A DNA stretch of 64,000 bases from Sipunculus nudus. Lineage: Eukaryota; Annelida; Sipuncula; Golfingiida; Sipunculidae. The notes below the pieces were generated by a model. That model ran no database searches. It was not told the origin of the DNA and saw nothing but the letters and a program-made list of their open reading frames with translations. The stretch's first letter is position 1. Each line of letters starts with the position of its first letter. The stretch lies in contig CM049315.1 of assembly GCA_026874595.1 (NCBI GenBank), positions 5,452,664 through 5,516,663 on the forward strand, in the 5' to 3' direction. Shown here in pieces: positions 1 through 12,908 of this stretch. The position numbers were made by a program, and so were the translations under genes.

Positions 1-386
1 CTACTGGATAATATGGCAGCCCGGCTTGCCTCTACTAGATCCTATGGTAGCCCAGCTTGTCTCTACTGGATCCTATGGCAGCCCGGCTTGCCTCTACTAG
101 ATCCTATGGCAGCCTGGCTTGTCTCTACTGGATCCTATGGCAGCCCGGCTTGGCTCTACTCGATCCTATTGCAGCCCGGCTTGCCTCTATAAGATCCTAC
201 GGAAGCCTGGTTTGTCTCTACTAGATCCTATGGCAGCCCGGCCTGCCTCTATTTGATCCTATGTCAGCCCGGCTTGCCTCTACTAGATCCTATGGCAGCC
301 CTGCTTGCCTCTACTAGATCCTATGGCAGCCCGGATTGCCTCTACTAGATCCTGTGGCAGCCCGGCTTGGTTCTACTAGATCCTAA

Positions 387-402
387 GGCAGCAAGGGCTG
401 CC
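387..402. repeat. Hairpin-forming variant monomer (recurs once per higher-order unit)
   Basis: The variant reads GGCAGCAAGGGCTGCC, a perfect 6-bp stem (GGCAGC/GCTGCC) with a 4-base loop, where ordinary monomers read GGCAGCCCGGCTTGCC. Further copies include 1,153-1,168, 4,186-4,201 and 20,889-20,904, at higher-order-unit spacing. It is a useful landmark. A function is not shown. Confidence 0.7.
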
Positions 403-689
403 TCTACTAGATCCTATGGCAGCCCGGCTTGCCTCTACTAGATCCTAAGGCAGCCTGGCTTGCCACTACTATGTCCTATGGCAGCCCGCCTTGCCTCTAC
501 TAGATACTATGGCAGCCCGGCTTGCCTCTACTAGATCCTATGGCAGCCCGGCTTGCCTCCATTAGATCCTATGGCAGCCCGGCTTGCCTCTTCTAGATCC
601 TATGGCAGCCCGGCTTGTCTCTACTGGATCCTTTGGCAGCCCGGATTCTATTAGATCCTGTGGCAGCTTGTCTCTACTGGATCCTATGG

Positions 690-3600
690 CAACCCAGCTT
701 GTCTCTACTGGATCCTATGGCAGCCCAGCTTGTCTCTGCTGGATCCTATGGCAGCCCGGCTTGCCTCTACTAGATACTATGGCAGCTCGGCTTGCCTCTA
801 CTGGATCCTATGGCAGCCCAGCTTGTCTCTACTGGATCCTATGGCAGCCCGGCTTGCCTCTACTAGATCCTATGGCAGCCCGGCCTGTCTCTACTGGATC
901 CTATGGCAGCCCAGTTTGTCTCTACTGGATCCTATGGCAGCCCGGCTTGCCTCTACTAGATACTATGGCAGCCCGGCTTGCCTCTACTGGATCTTATGGC
1001 AACCCAGCTTGTCTCTACTAGATCCTATGGCAGCCCAGCTTGTCTCTACTAGATCCTATGGCAGCCCTGCTTGCCTCTACTAGATCCTATGGCAGCCCGG
1101 ATTGCCTCTACTAGATCCTGTGGCAGCCCGGCTTGGTTCTACTAGATCCTAAGGCAGCAAGGGCTGCCTCTACTAGATCCTATGGCAGCCCGGCTTGCCT
1201 CTACTAGATCCTAAGGCAGCCTGGCTTGCCACTACTATGTCCTATGGCAGCCCGCCTTGCCTCTACTAGATACTATGGCAGCCCGGCTTGCCTCTACTAG
1301 ATCCTATGGCAGCCCAGCTTGCCTCCATTAGATCCTATGGCAGCCCGGCTTGCCTCTTCTAGATCCTATGGCAGCCCGACTTGTCTCTACTAGATCCTAT
1401 GGCAGCCCGGCCTGCCTCTACTAGATACTATGGCAGCCCGGTTTGCCACTACCAGATCTTATGGCACCCGGCCTGCCTCTACTAGGTCCTATGGCAGCCC
1501 AACTTTCCTCTACTATATCCTATGGAAGGCCGGCTTGCCTCTTCTAGATCATATGGCAGCCCTGCTTGCCTCTACTAGATCCTATGGCAGACCTGCTTGC
1601 CTCTACTAGATCCTATGGCAGCCCGGCTTGCCTCTACTAGATCCTATGGCAGCCCGGCTTGCCTCTACTAGATCCTATGGCAGCCCTGCTTGCCTCTACT
1701 AGATCCTTTGGCTCCCCGGCTTGCCTCTACTAGATCCTATGGCAGCCCGGCTTGCCTCTACTAGATCCTATGGCAGCCCGGCTTGTCTCTACTAGATCCT
1801 ATGGCAGCCCGGCTTCCCTCAAATGGATCCTATGGCAGCCCGGCTTGGCTCTACTAGATCCTATGGCAGCTTGTCTCTACTAGATACTATGGCAGCCTAG
1901 CTTCCCCTACTAGATCGTATGGCAGCCCGGCTTGCCTCTACTAGATCCTATGGCAGCCCTGCTTGCCTCTACTAGATCCTATGGCAGCCCGGCTTGCCTC
2001 TACTAGATCCTATGGCAGCCCGGCTTGCCTCTACTGGATCCTAAGGCAGCCCGGCTTGCCTCTAGTGGATCCTATGGCAGCCCGGCTTCCCTCAAATGGA
2101 TCCTATGGCAGCCCGGCTTGGCTCTATTAGATCCTATGGCAGCTTGTCTCTACTAGATACTATGGCAGCCTAGCTTGCCTCTACTAGATCCTATGGCAGC
2201 CCGGCTTGCCTCTACTGGATCCTATGGCAGCCCGGCTTGGCTCTACTAGATCCTATGGCAGCTTGTCTCTACTAGATACTATGGCAGCCTAGCTTGCCTC
2301 TACTAGATCCTATGGCAGCCCGGCTTGGCTCTACTAGATCCTATGGCAGCTTGTCTCTACTAGATACTATGGCAGCCTAGCTTGCCTCTACTAGATCCTA
2401 TGGCAGCCCGGCTTGCCTCTACTGGATCCTATGGCAGCCCGGCTTGCCTCTACTGGATCCTATGGCAGCCCGGCTTGCCTCTCCTGCATCCTATGGCAGC
2501 CCGGCTTGCCTCTACCCGATCCTATGGCAGCCCGGCTTGCCTCTACTGGATCCTATGGCAGCCCGGCTTGGCTCTACTAGATCCTATGACAGCTTGTCTC
2601 TACTAGATACTATGGCAGCCTAGCTTTCCTCTACTAGATCCTATGGCAGCCCGGCTTGTCTCTACTGGATCCTTTGGCAGCCCGGATTCTATTAGATCCT
2701 GTGGCAGCTTGTCTCTACTGGATCCTATGGCAACCCAGCTTGTCTCTACTGGATCCTATGGCAGCCCAGCTTGTCTCTGCTGGATCCTATGGCAGCCCGG
2801 CTTGCCTCTACTAGATACTATGGCAGCTCGGCTTGCCTCTACTGGATCCTATGGCAGCCCGGCTTGCCTCTACTAGATCCTATGGCAGCCCAGCTTATCT
2901 CTACTGGATCCTATGGCAGCCCGGCTTGCCTCTACTAGATCCTATGGCAGCCCGGCTTGTCTCTACTGGATCCTATGGCAGCCCAGTTTGTCTCTACTGG
3001 ATCCTATGGCAGCCCGGCTTGCCTCTACTAGATACTATGGCAGCCCGGCTTGCCTCTACTGGATCCTATGGCAACCCAGCTTGTCTCTACTAGATCCTAT
3101 GGCAGCCCAGCTTGTCTCTACTGGATCCTATTGCAGCCCGTCTTGCCTCTACTAGATACTATGGCTGCCCGGCTTGCCTCTACTGGATCCTATGGCAACC
3201 CAGCTTGTCTCTACTGGATCCTATGGCAGCCCAGCTTGTCTCTACTGGATCCTATGGTAGCCCGGCTTCCCTCTACTAGATACTATGGCAGCCCGGCTTG
3301 CCTCTACTGTATCCTATGGCAACCCAGCTTGTCTCTACTGGATCCTATGGCAGCCCAGCTTGTCTCTACTGGATCCTAAGGCAGCCCGGCTTGCCTCTAC
3401 TAGATACTATGGCAGCCCGGCTTGCCTCTACTGGATCCTATGGCAGCCCAGCTTGTCTCTACTGGATCCTATGGCAGCCCGTCTTGCCTCTACTAGATAC
3501 TATGGCAGCCCGGCTTGCCTCTACTGGATAATATGGCAGCCCGGCTTGCCTCTACTAGATCCTATGGTAGCCCAGCTTGTCTCTACTGGATCCTATGGCA

Positions 3601-3722
3601 GCCCGGCTTGCCTCTACTGGATAATATGGCAGCCCGGCTTGCCTCTACTAGATCCTATGGTAGCCCAGCTTGTCTCTACTGGATCCTATGGCAGCCCGGC
3701 TTGCCTCTACTAGATCCTATGG
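690..3722. repeat. 3,033-bp higher-order unit, copy 1
   Basis: Tandem with 3,723-6,755. Landmarks recur at an offset of 3,033 in the left part: a BglII-containing monomer (AGATCT) at 1,454 and 4,487, and a hairpin variant at 1,153 and 4,186. The offset becomes 3,034 after a one-base indel near 1,900 (CTTCCCCTAC here, CTTCCCTCTAC in copy 2). Both copies, with the same indel, reappear 20,502 bp downstream at about 21,192-27,257. Boundaries are accurate to about one monomer. Confidence 0.88.
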
Positions 3723-6700
3723 CAACCCAGCTTGTCTCTACTGGATCCTATGGCAGCCCAGCTTGTCTCTGCTGGATCCTATGGCAGCCCGGCTTGCCTC
3801 TACTAGATACTATGGCAGCTCGGCTTGCCTCTACTGGATCCTATGGCAGCCCAGCTTGTCTCTACTGGATCCTATGGCAGCCCGGCTTGCCTCTACTAGA
3901 TCCTATGGCAGCCCGGCCTGTCTCTACTGGATCCTATGGCAGCCCAGTTTGTCTCTACTGGATCCTATGGCAGCCCGGCTTGCCTCTACTAGATACTATG
4001 GCAGCCCGGCTTGCCTCTACTGGATCTTATGGCAACCCAGCTTGTCTCTACTAGATCCTATGGCAGCCCAGCTTGTCTCTACTAGATCCTATGGCAGCCC
4101 TGCTTGCCTCTACTAGATCCTATGGCAGCCCGGATTGCCTCTACTAGATCCTGTGGCAGCCCGGCTTGGTTCTACTAGATCCTAAGGCAGCAAGGGCTGC
4201 CTCTACTAGATCCTATGGCAGCCCGGCTTGCCTCTACTAGATCCTAAGGCAGCCTGGCTTGCCACTACTATGTCCTATGGCAGCCCGCCTTGCCTCTACT
4301 AGATACTATGGCAGCCCGGCTTGCCTCTACTAGATCCTATGGCAGCCCAGCTTGCCTCCATTAGATCCTATGGCAGCCCGGCTTGCCTCTTCTAGATCCT
4401 ATGGCAGCCCGACTTGTCTCTACTAGATCCTATGGCAGCCCGGCCTGCCTCTACTAGATACTATGGCAGCCCGGTTTGCCACTACCAGATCTTATGGCAC
4501 CCGGCCTGCCTCTACTAGGTCCTATGGCAGCCCAACTTTCCTCTACTATATCCTATGGAAGCCCGGCTTGCCTCTTCTAGATCATATGGCAGCCCTGCTT
4601 GCCTCTACTAGATCCTATGGCAGACCTGCTTGCCTCTACTAGATCCTATGGCAGCCCGGCTTGCCTCTACTAGATCCTATGGCAGCCCGGCTTGCCTCTA
4701 CTAGATCCTATGGCAGCCCTGCTTGCCTCTACTAGATCCTTTGGCTCCCCGGCTTGCCTCTACTAGATCCTATGGCAGCCCGGCTTGCCTCTACTAGATC
4801 CTATGGCAGCCCGGCTTGTCTCTACTAGATCCTATGGCAGCCCGGCTTCCCTCAAATGGATCCTATGGCAGCCCGGCTTGGCTCTACTAGATCCTATGGC
4901 AGCTTGTCTCTACTAGATACTATGGCAGCCTAGCTTCCCTCTACTAGATCGTATGGCAGCCCGGCTTGCCTCTACTAGATCCTATGGCAGCCCTGCTTGC
5001 CTCTACTAGATCCTATGGCAGCCCGGCTTGCCTCTACTAGATCCTATGGCAGCCCGGCTTGCCTCTACTGGATCCTAAGGCAGCCCGGCTTGCCTCTAGT
5101 GGATCCTATGGCAGCCCGGCTTCCCTCAAATGGATCCTATGGCAGCCCGGCTTGGCTCTATTAGATCCTATGGCAGCTTGTCTCTACTAGATACTATGGC
5201 AGCCTAGCTTGCCTCTACTAGATCCTATGGCAGCCCGGCTTGCCTCTACTGGATCCTATGGCAGCCCGGCTTGGCTCTACTAGATCCTATGGCAGCTTGT
5301 CTCTACTAGATACTATGGCAGCCTAGCTTGCCTCTACTAGATCCTATGGCAGCCCGGCTTGGCTCTACTAGATCCTATGGCAGCTTGTCTCTACTAGATA
5401 CTATGGCAGCCTAGCTTGCCTCTACTAGATCCTATGGCAGCCCGGCTTGCCTCTACTGGATCCTATGGCAGCCCGGCTTGCCTCTACTGGATCCTATGGC
5501 AGCCCGGCTTGCCTCTCCTGCATCCTATGGCAGCCCGGCTTGCCTCTACCCGATCCTATGGCAGCCCGGCTTGCCTCTACTGGATCCTATGGCAGCCCGG
5601 CTTGGCTCTACTAGATCCTATGACAGCTTGTCTCTACTAGATACTATGGCAGCCTAGCTTTCCTCTACTAGATCCTATGGCAGCCCGGCTTGTCTCTACT
5701 GGATCCTTTGGCAGCCCGGATTCTATTAGATCCTGTGGCAGCTTGTCTCTACTGGATCCTATGGCAACCCAGCTTGTCTCTACTGGATCCTATGGCAGCC
5801 CAGCTTGTCTCTGCTGGATCCTATGGCAGCCCGGCTTGCCTCTACTAGATACTATGGCAGCTCGGCTTGCCTCTACTGGATCCTATGGCAGCCCGGCTTG
5901 CCTCTACTAGATCCTATGGCAGCCCAGCTTATCTCTACTGGATCCTATGGCAGCCCGGCTTGCCTCTACTAGATCCTATGGCAGCCCGGCTTGTCTCTAC
6001 TGGATCCTATGGCAGCCCAGTTTGTCTCTACTGGATCCTATGGCAGCCCGGCTTGCCTCTACTAGATACTATGGCAGCCCGGCTTGCCTCTACTGGATCC
6101 TATGGCAACCCAGCTTGTCTCTACTAGATCCTATGGCAGCCCAGCTTGTCTCTACTGGATCCTATTGCAGCCCGTCTTGCCTCTACTAGATACTATGGCT
6201 GCCCGGCTTGCCTCTACTGGATCCTATGGCAACCCAGCTTGTCTCTACTGGATCCTATGGCAGCCCAGCTTGTCTCTACTGGATCCTATGGTAGCCCGGC
6301 TTCCCTCTACTAGATACTATGGCAGCCCGGCTTGCCTCTACTGTATCCTATGGCAACCCAGCTTGTCTCTACTGGATCCTATGGCAGCCCAGCTTGTCTC
6401 TACTGGATCCTAAGGCAGCCCGGCTTGCCTCTACTAGATACTATGGCAGCCCGGCTTGCCTCTACTGGATCCTATGGCAGCCCAGCTTGTCTCTACTGGA
6501 TCCTATGGCAGCCCGTCTTGCCTCTACTAGATACTATGGCAGCCCGGCTTGCCTCTACTGGATAATATGGCAGCCCGGCTTGCCTCTACTAGATCCTATG
6601 GTAGCCCAGCTTGTCTCTACTGGATCCTATGGCAGCCCGGCTTGCCTCTACTGGATAATATGGCAGCCCGGCTTGCCTCTACTAGATCCTATGGTAGCCC

Positions 6701-6755
6701 AGCTTGTCTCTACTGGATCCTATGGCAGCCCGGCTTGCCTCTACTAGATCCTATG
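3723..6755. repeat. 3,033-bp higher-order unit, copy 2
   Basis: Second tandem copy of the unit at 690-3,722. It diverges after about 6,750, where the sequence continues as CCCGGCTTGTCT rather than repeating the ATGGCAACCCAG monomer that opens the unit. Its one-base-longer monomer near 4,935 distinguishes it from copy 1. Confidence 0.88.
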
Positions 6756-9700
6756 GCAGCCCGGCTTGTCTCTACTGGATCCTATGGCAGCCCGGCTTGG
6801 CTCTACTCGATCCTATTGCAGCCCGGCTTGCCTCTATAAGATCCTACGGAAGCCTGGTTTGTCTCTACTAGATCCTATGGCAGCCCGGCCTGCCTCTATT
6901 TGATCCTATGGCAGCCCGGCTTGCCTCTACTAGATCCTATGGCAGCCCTGCTTGCCTCTACTAGATCCTATGGCAGCCCGGATTGCCTCTACTAGATCCT
7001 GTGGCAGCCCGGCTTGGTTCTACTAGATCCTAAGGCAGCAAGGGCTGCCTCTACTAGATCCTATGGCAGCCCGGCTTGCCTCTACTAGATCCTAAGGCAG
7101 CCTGGCTTGCCACTACTATGTCCTATGGCAGCCCGCCTTGCCTCTACTAGATACTATGGCAGCCCGGCTTGCCTCTACTAGATCCTATGGCAGCCCGGCT
7201 TGCCTCCATTAGATCCTATGGCAGCCCGGCTTGCCTCTTCTAGATCCTATGGCAGCCCGACTTGTCTCTACTAGATCCTATGGCAGCCCGGCCTGCCTCT
7301 ACTAGATACTATGGCAGCCCGGCTTGCCACTACCAGATCTTATGGCACCCGGCCTGCCTCTACTAGGTCCTATGGCAGCCCAACTTTCCTCTACTATATC
7401 CTATGTAAGCCCGGCTTGCCTCTTCTAGATCATATGGCAGCCCTGCTTGCCTCTACTAGATCCTATAGCAGACCTGCTTGCCTTTACTAGATCCTATGGC
7501 AGCCCGGCTTGCCTCTACTAGATCCTATGGCAGCCCGGCTTGCCTCTACTAGATCCTATGGCAGCCCTGCTTGCCTCTACTAGATCCTTTGGCACCCCGG
7601 CTTGCCTCTACTAGATCCTATGGCAGCCCGGCTTGCCTCTACTAGATCCTATGGCAGCCCTGCTTGCCTCAACGGGATCCTATCGCAGCCCGGCATGCCT
7701 CTACTAGATCCTATGGCAGCCCGGCTTGTCTCTACTAGATCCTATGGCAACCCGGCTTCCCTCTACTAGATCGTATGGCATCCCGGCTTGCCTCTACTAG
7801 ATCCTATGGCAGCCCTGCTTGCCTCTACTAGATCCTATGGCAGCCCGGCTTGCCTCTACTAGATCCTATGGCAGCCCGGCTTGCCTCTACTGGATCCTAA
7901 GGCAGCCCGGCTTGCCTCTAGTGGATCCTATGGCAGCCCGGCTTCCTTCAAATGGATCCTATGGCAGCCCGGCTTGGCTCTACTAGATCCTATGGCAGCT
8001 TGTCTCTACTAGATACTATGGCAGCCTAGCTTGCCTCTACTAGATCCTATGGCAGCCCGGCTTGCCTCTACTGGATCCTATGGCAGCCCGGCTTGGCTCT
8101 ACTAGATCCTATGGCAGCTTGTCTCTACTAGATACTATGGCAGCCTAGCTTGCCTCTATTGGATCCTATGGCAGCCCGGCTTGGCTCTACTAGATCCTAT
8201 GGCAGCTTGTCTCTACTAGATACTATGGCAGCCTAGCTTGCCTCTACTAGATCCTATGGCAGCCCGGCTTGCCTCTACTGGATCCTATGGCAGCCCGGCT
8301 TGGCTCTACTAGATCCTATGGCAGCTTGTCTCAACTAGATACTATGGCAGCCTAGCTTGCCTCTACTAGATCCTATGGCAGCCCGGCTTGTCTCTACTGG
8401 ATCCTTTGGCAGCCCGGCTTCTATTAGATCCTATGGCAGCTTGTCTCTACTGGATCCTATGGCAGCCCAGCTTTTCTCTACTGGATCTATGGCAGCCCAG
8501 CTTGTCTCTACTGGATCCTATGACAGCCCGGCTTGCCTCTACTGGATCCTATGGCAGCCCGGCTTGCCTCTACTGGATCCTATGGCAGCCCGGCTTGCCT
8601 CTCCTGGATCCTATGGCAGCCCGGCATGCCTCTACCCGATCCTATGGCAGCCCGGCTTGCCTCTACTGGATCCTATGGCAGCCCGGCTTGGCTCTACTAG
8701 ATCCTATGACAGCTTGTCTCTACTAGATACTATGGCAGCCTAGCTTGCCTCTACTAGATCCTATGGCAGCCCGGCTTGTCTCTACTGGATCCTTTGGCAG
8801 CCCGGATTCTATTAGATCCTATGGCAGCTTGTCTCTACTGGATCCTATGGCAACCCAGCTTGTCTCTACTGGATCCTATGGCAGCCCAGCTTGTCTCTGA
8901 TGGATCCTATGGCAGCCCGGCTTGCCTCTACTAGATACTATGGCAGCTCGGCTTGCCTCTACTGGATCCTATGGCAGCCCGGCTTGCCTCTACTAGATCC
9001 TATGGCAGCCCAGCTTATCTCTACTGGATCCTATGGCAGCCCGGCTTGCCTCTACTAGATCCTATGGCAGCCCGGCTTGTCTCTACTGGATTCTATGGCA
9101 GCCCGGCTTGTCTCTACTGGATCCTATGGCAGCCCAGCTTGTCTCTACTGGATCCTATGGCAGCCCAGCTTGTCTCTACTGGATCCTATGGCAGCCCGGC
9201 TTGCCTCTACTAGATACTATGGCAGCCCGGCTTGCCTCTACTGGATCCTATGGCAACCCAGCTTGTCTCTACTAGATCCTATTGCAGCCCAGCTTGTCTC
9301 TACTGGATCCTATTGCAGCCCGGCTTGCCTCTACTAGATACTATGGCAGCCCGGCTTGCCTCTACTGGATCCTATGGCAACCCAGCTTGTCTCTACTGGA
9401 TCCTATGGCAGCCCAGCTTGTCTCTACTGGATCCTATGGTAGCCCGGCTTCCCTCTACTAGATACTATGGCAGCCCGGCTTGCCTCTACTGTATCCTATG
9501 GCAACCCAGCTTGTCTCTACTGGATCCTATGGCAGCCCAGCTTGTCTCTACTGGATCCTAAGGCAGCCCGGCTTGCCTCTACTAGATACTATGGCAGCCC
9601 GGCTTGCCTCTACTGGATCCTATGGCAACCCAGCTTGTCTCTACTGGATCCTATGGCAGCCCAGCTTGTCTCTACTGGATCCTATGGCTGCCCGGCTTGC

Positions 9701-12700
9701 CTCTACTAGATACTATGGCAGCCCGGCTTGCCTCTACTGGATCCTATGGCAACCCAGCTTGTCTCTACTGGATCCTATGGCAGCCCAGCTTGTCTCTACT
9801 GGATCCTATGGCTGCCCGTCTTGCCTCTACTAGATACTATGGCAGCCCGGCTTGCCTCTACTGGATAATATGGCAGCCCGGCTTGCCTCTACTAGATCCT
9901 ATGGTAGCCCAGCTTGTCTCTACTGGATCCTATGGCAGCCCGGCTTGCCTCTACTGGATAATATGGCAGCCCGGCTTGCCTCTACTAGATCCTATGGTAG
10001 CCCAGCTTGTCTCTACTGGATCCTATGGCAGCCCGGCTTGCCTCTACTAGATCCTATGGCAGCCCGGTTTGTCTCTACTGGATTCTATGGCAGCCCGGCT
10101 TGTCTCTACTGGATCCTATGGCAGCCCAGCTTGTCTCTACTGGATCCTATGGCAGCCCAGCTTGTCTCTACTGGATCCTATGGCAGCCCGGCTTGCCTCT
10201 ACTAGATACTATGGCAGCCCGGCTTGCCTCTACTGGATCCTATGGCAACCCAGCTTGTCTCTACTAGATCCTATGGCAGCCCAGCTTGTCTCTACTGGAT
10301 CCTATTGCAGCCCGGCTTGCCTCTACTAGATACTATGGCAGCCCGGCTTGCCTCTACTGGATCCTATGGCAACCCAGCTTGTCTCTACTGGATCCTATGG
10401 CAGCCCAGCTTGTCTCTACTGGATCCTATGGTAGCCCGGCTTCCCTCTACTAGATACTATGGCAGCCCGGCTTGCCTCTACTGTATCCTATGGCAACCCA
10501 GCTTGTCTCTACTGGATCCTATGGCAGCCCAGCTTGTCTCTACTGGATCCTAAGGCAGCCCGGCTTGCCTCTACTAGATACTATGGCAGCCCGGCTTGCC
10601 TCTACTGGATCCTATGGCAACCCAGCTTGTCTCTACTGGATCCTATGGCAGCCCAGCTTGTCTCTACTGGATCCTATGGCAGCCCGTCTTGCCTCTACTA
10701 GATACTATGGCAGCCCGGCTTGCCTCTACTGGATAATATGGCAGCCCGGCTTGCCTCTACTAGATCCTATGGTAGCCCAGCTTGTCTCTACTGGATCCTA
10801 TGGCAGCCCGGCTTGCCTCTACTGGATAATATGGCAGCCCGGCTTGCCTCTACTAGATCCTATGGTAGCCCAGCTTGTCTCTACTGGATCCTATGGCAGC
10901 CCGGCTTGCCTCTACTAGATCCTATGGCAGCCCGGCTTGTCTCTACTGGATCCTATGGCAGCCCGGCTTGGCTCTACTCGATCCTATTGCAGCCCGGCTT
11001 GCCTCTATAAGATCCTACGGCAGCCTGGTTCGTCTCTACTAGATCCTATGGCAGCCCGGCCTGCCTCTATTTGATCCTATGGCAGCCCGGCTTGCCTCTA
11101 CTAGATCCTATGGCAGCCCTGCTTGCCTCTACTAGATCCTATGGCAGCCCGGATTGCCTCTACTAGATCCTGTGGCAGCCCGGCTTGGTTCTACTAGATC
11201 CTAAGGCAGCAAGGGCTGCCTCTACTAGATCCTATGGCAGCCCGGCTTGCCTCTACTAGATCCTTAGGCAGCCTGGCTTGCCACTACTATGTCCTATGGC
11301 AGCCCGCCTTGCCTCTACTAGATACTATGGCAGCCCGGCTTGCCTCTACTAGATCCTATGGCAGCCCGGCTTGCCTCCATTAGATCCTATGGCAGCCCGG
11401 CTTGCCTCTTCTAGATCCTATGGCAGCCCGACTTGTCTCTACTAGATCCTATGGCAGCCCGGCCTGCCTCTACTAGATACTATGGCAGCCCGGTTTGCCA
11501 CTACCAGATCTTATGGCACCCGGCCTGCCTCTACTAGGTCCTATGGCAGCCCAACTTTCCTCTACTATATCCTATGGAAGCCCGGCTTGCCTCTTCTAGA
11601 TCATATGGCAGCCCTGCTTGCCTCTACTAGATCCTATGGCAGACCTGCTTGCCTCTACTAGATCCTATGGCAGCCCGGCTTGCCTCTACTAGATCCTATG
11701 GCAGCCCGGCTTGCCTCTACTAGATCCTATGGCAGCCCGGCTTGCCTCTACTAGATCCTATGGCAGCCCGGCTTGTCTCTACTGGATCCTATGGCAGCCC
11801 AGTTTGTCTCTACTGGATCCTATGGCAGCCCGGCTTGCCTCTACTAGATACTATGGCAGCCCGGCTTGCCTCTACTGGATCCTATGGCAACCCAGCTTGT
11901 CTCTACTAGATCCTATGGCAGCCCAGCTTGTCTCTACTGGATCCTATTGCAGCCCGTCTTGCCTCTACTAGATACTATGGCTGCCCGGCTTGCCTCTACT
12001 GGATCCTATGGCAACCCAGCTTGTCTCTACTGGATCCTATGGCAGCCCAGCTTGTCTCTACTGGATCCTATGGTAGCCCGGCTTCCCTCTACTAGATACT
12101 ATGGCAGCCCGGCTTGCCTCTACTGTATCCTATGGCAACCCAGCTTGTCTCTACTGGATCCTATGGCAGCCCGTCTTGCCTCTACTAGATACTATGGCAG
12201 CCCGGCTTGCCTCTACTGGATAATATGGCAGCCCGGCTTGCCTCTACTAGATCCTATGGTAGCCCAGCTTGTCTCTACTGGATCCTATGGCAGCCCGGCT
12301 TGCCTCTACTGGATAATATGGCAGCCCGGCTTGCCTCTACTAGATCCTATGGTAGCCCAGCTTGTCTCTACTGGATCCTATGGCAGCCCGGCTTGCCTCT
12401 ACTAGATCCTATGGCAGCCTGGCTTGTCTCTACTGGATCCTATGGCAGCCCGGCTTGGCTCTACTCGATCCTATTGCAGCCCGGCTTGCCTCTATAAGAT
12501 CCTACGGAAGCCTGGTTTGTCTCTACTAGATCCTATGGCAGCCCGGCCTGCCTCTATTTGATCCTATGGCAGCCCGGCTTGCCTCTACTAGATCCTATGG
12601 CAGCCCTGCTTGCCTCTACTAGATCCTATGGCAGCCCGGATTGCCTCTACTAGATCCTGTGGCAGCCCGGCTTGGTTCTACTAGATCCTAAGGCAGCAAG

Positions 12701-12908
12701 GGCTGCCTCTACTAGATCCTATGGCAGCCCGGCTTGCCTCTACTAGATCCTAAGGCAGCCTGGCTTGCCACTACTATGTCCTATGGCAGCCCGCCTTGCC
12801 TCTACTAGATACTATGGCAGCCCGGCTTGCCTCTACTAGATCCTATGGCAGCCCGGCTTGCCTCCATTAGATCCTATGGCAGCCCGGCTTGCCTCTTCTA
12901 GATCCTAT
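4712..12908. repeat. 8,197-bp tandem segmental unit, copy 1
   Basis: Repeated immediately at 12,909-21,105. Landmarks shift by exactly 8,197: the BglII monomers at 7,335 and 11,506 reappear at 15,532 and 19,703. The opening landmark is CCTTTGGCTCCCCGG, near 4,740 and 12,940. The copies appear almost identical. They share a private G-to-T change at 9,283 and 17,480 that is absent from the homologous site at 29,785. The boundary is accurate to about one monomer. Confidence 0.9.

Larger units (their letters stand above)
1..11489. repeat. Long-range duplicated block, copy 1 (offset 20,502 bp)
   Basis: This block matches 20,503-31,991 monomer for monomer, including rare variant monomers and the internal 3,033-bp duplication. 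Position 1 (a CTACTGGATAATATGGC monomer) corresponds to 20,503. The match is lost at 11,490/31,992, where copy 1 has CAGCCCGG and copy 2 has CAGCTCGG. Only scattered substitutions were noticed, for example TATGTCAGC near 253 against TATGGCAGC near 20,755. The left limit is the window edge, so the true block may be longer. Confidence 0.9.
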
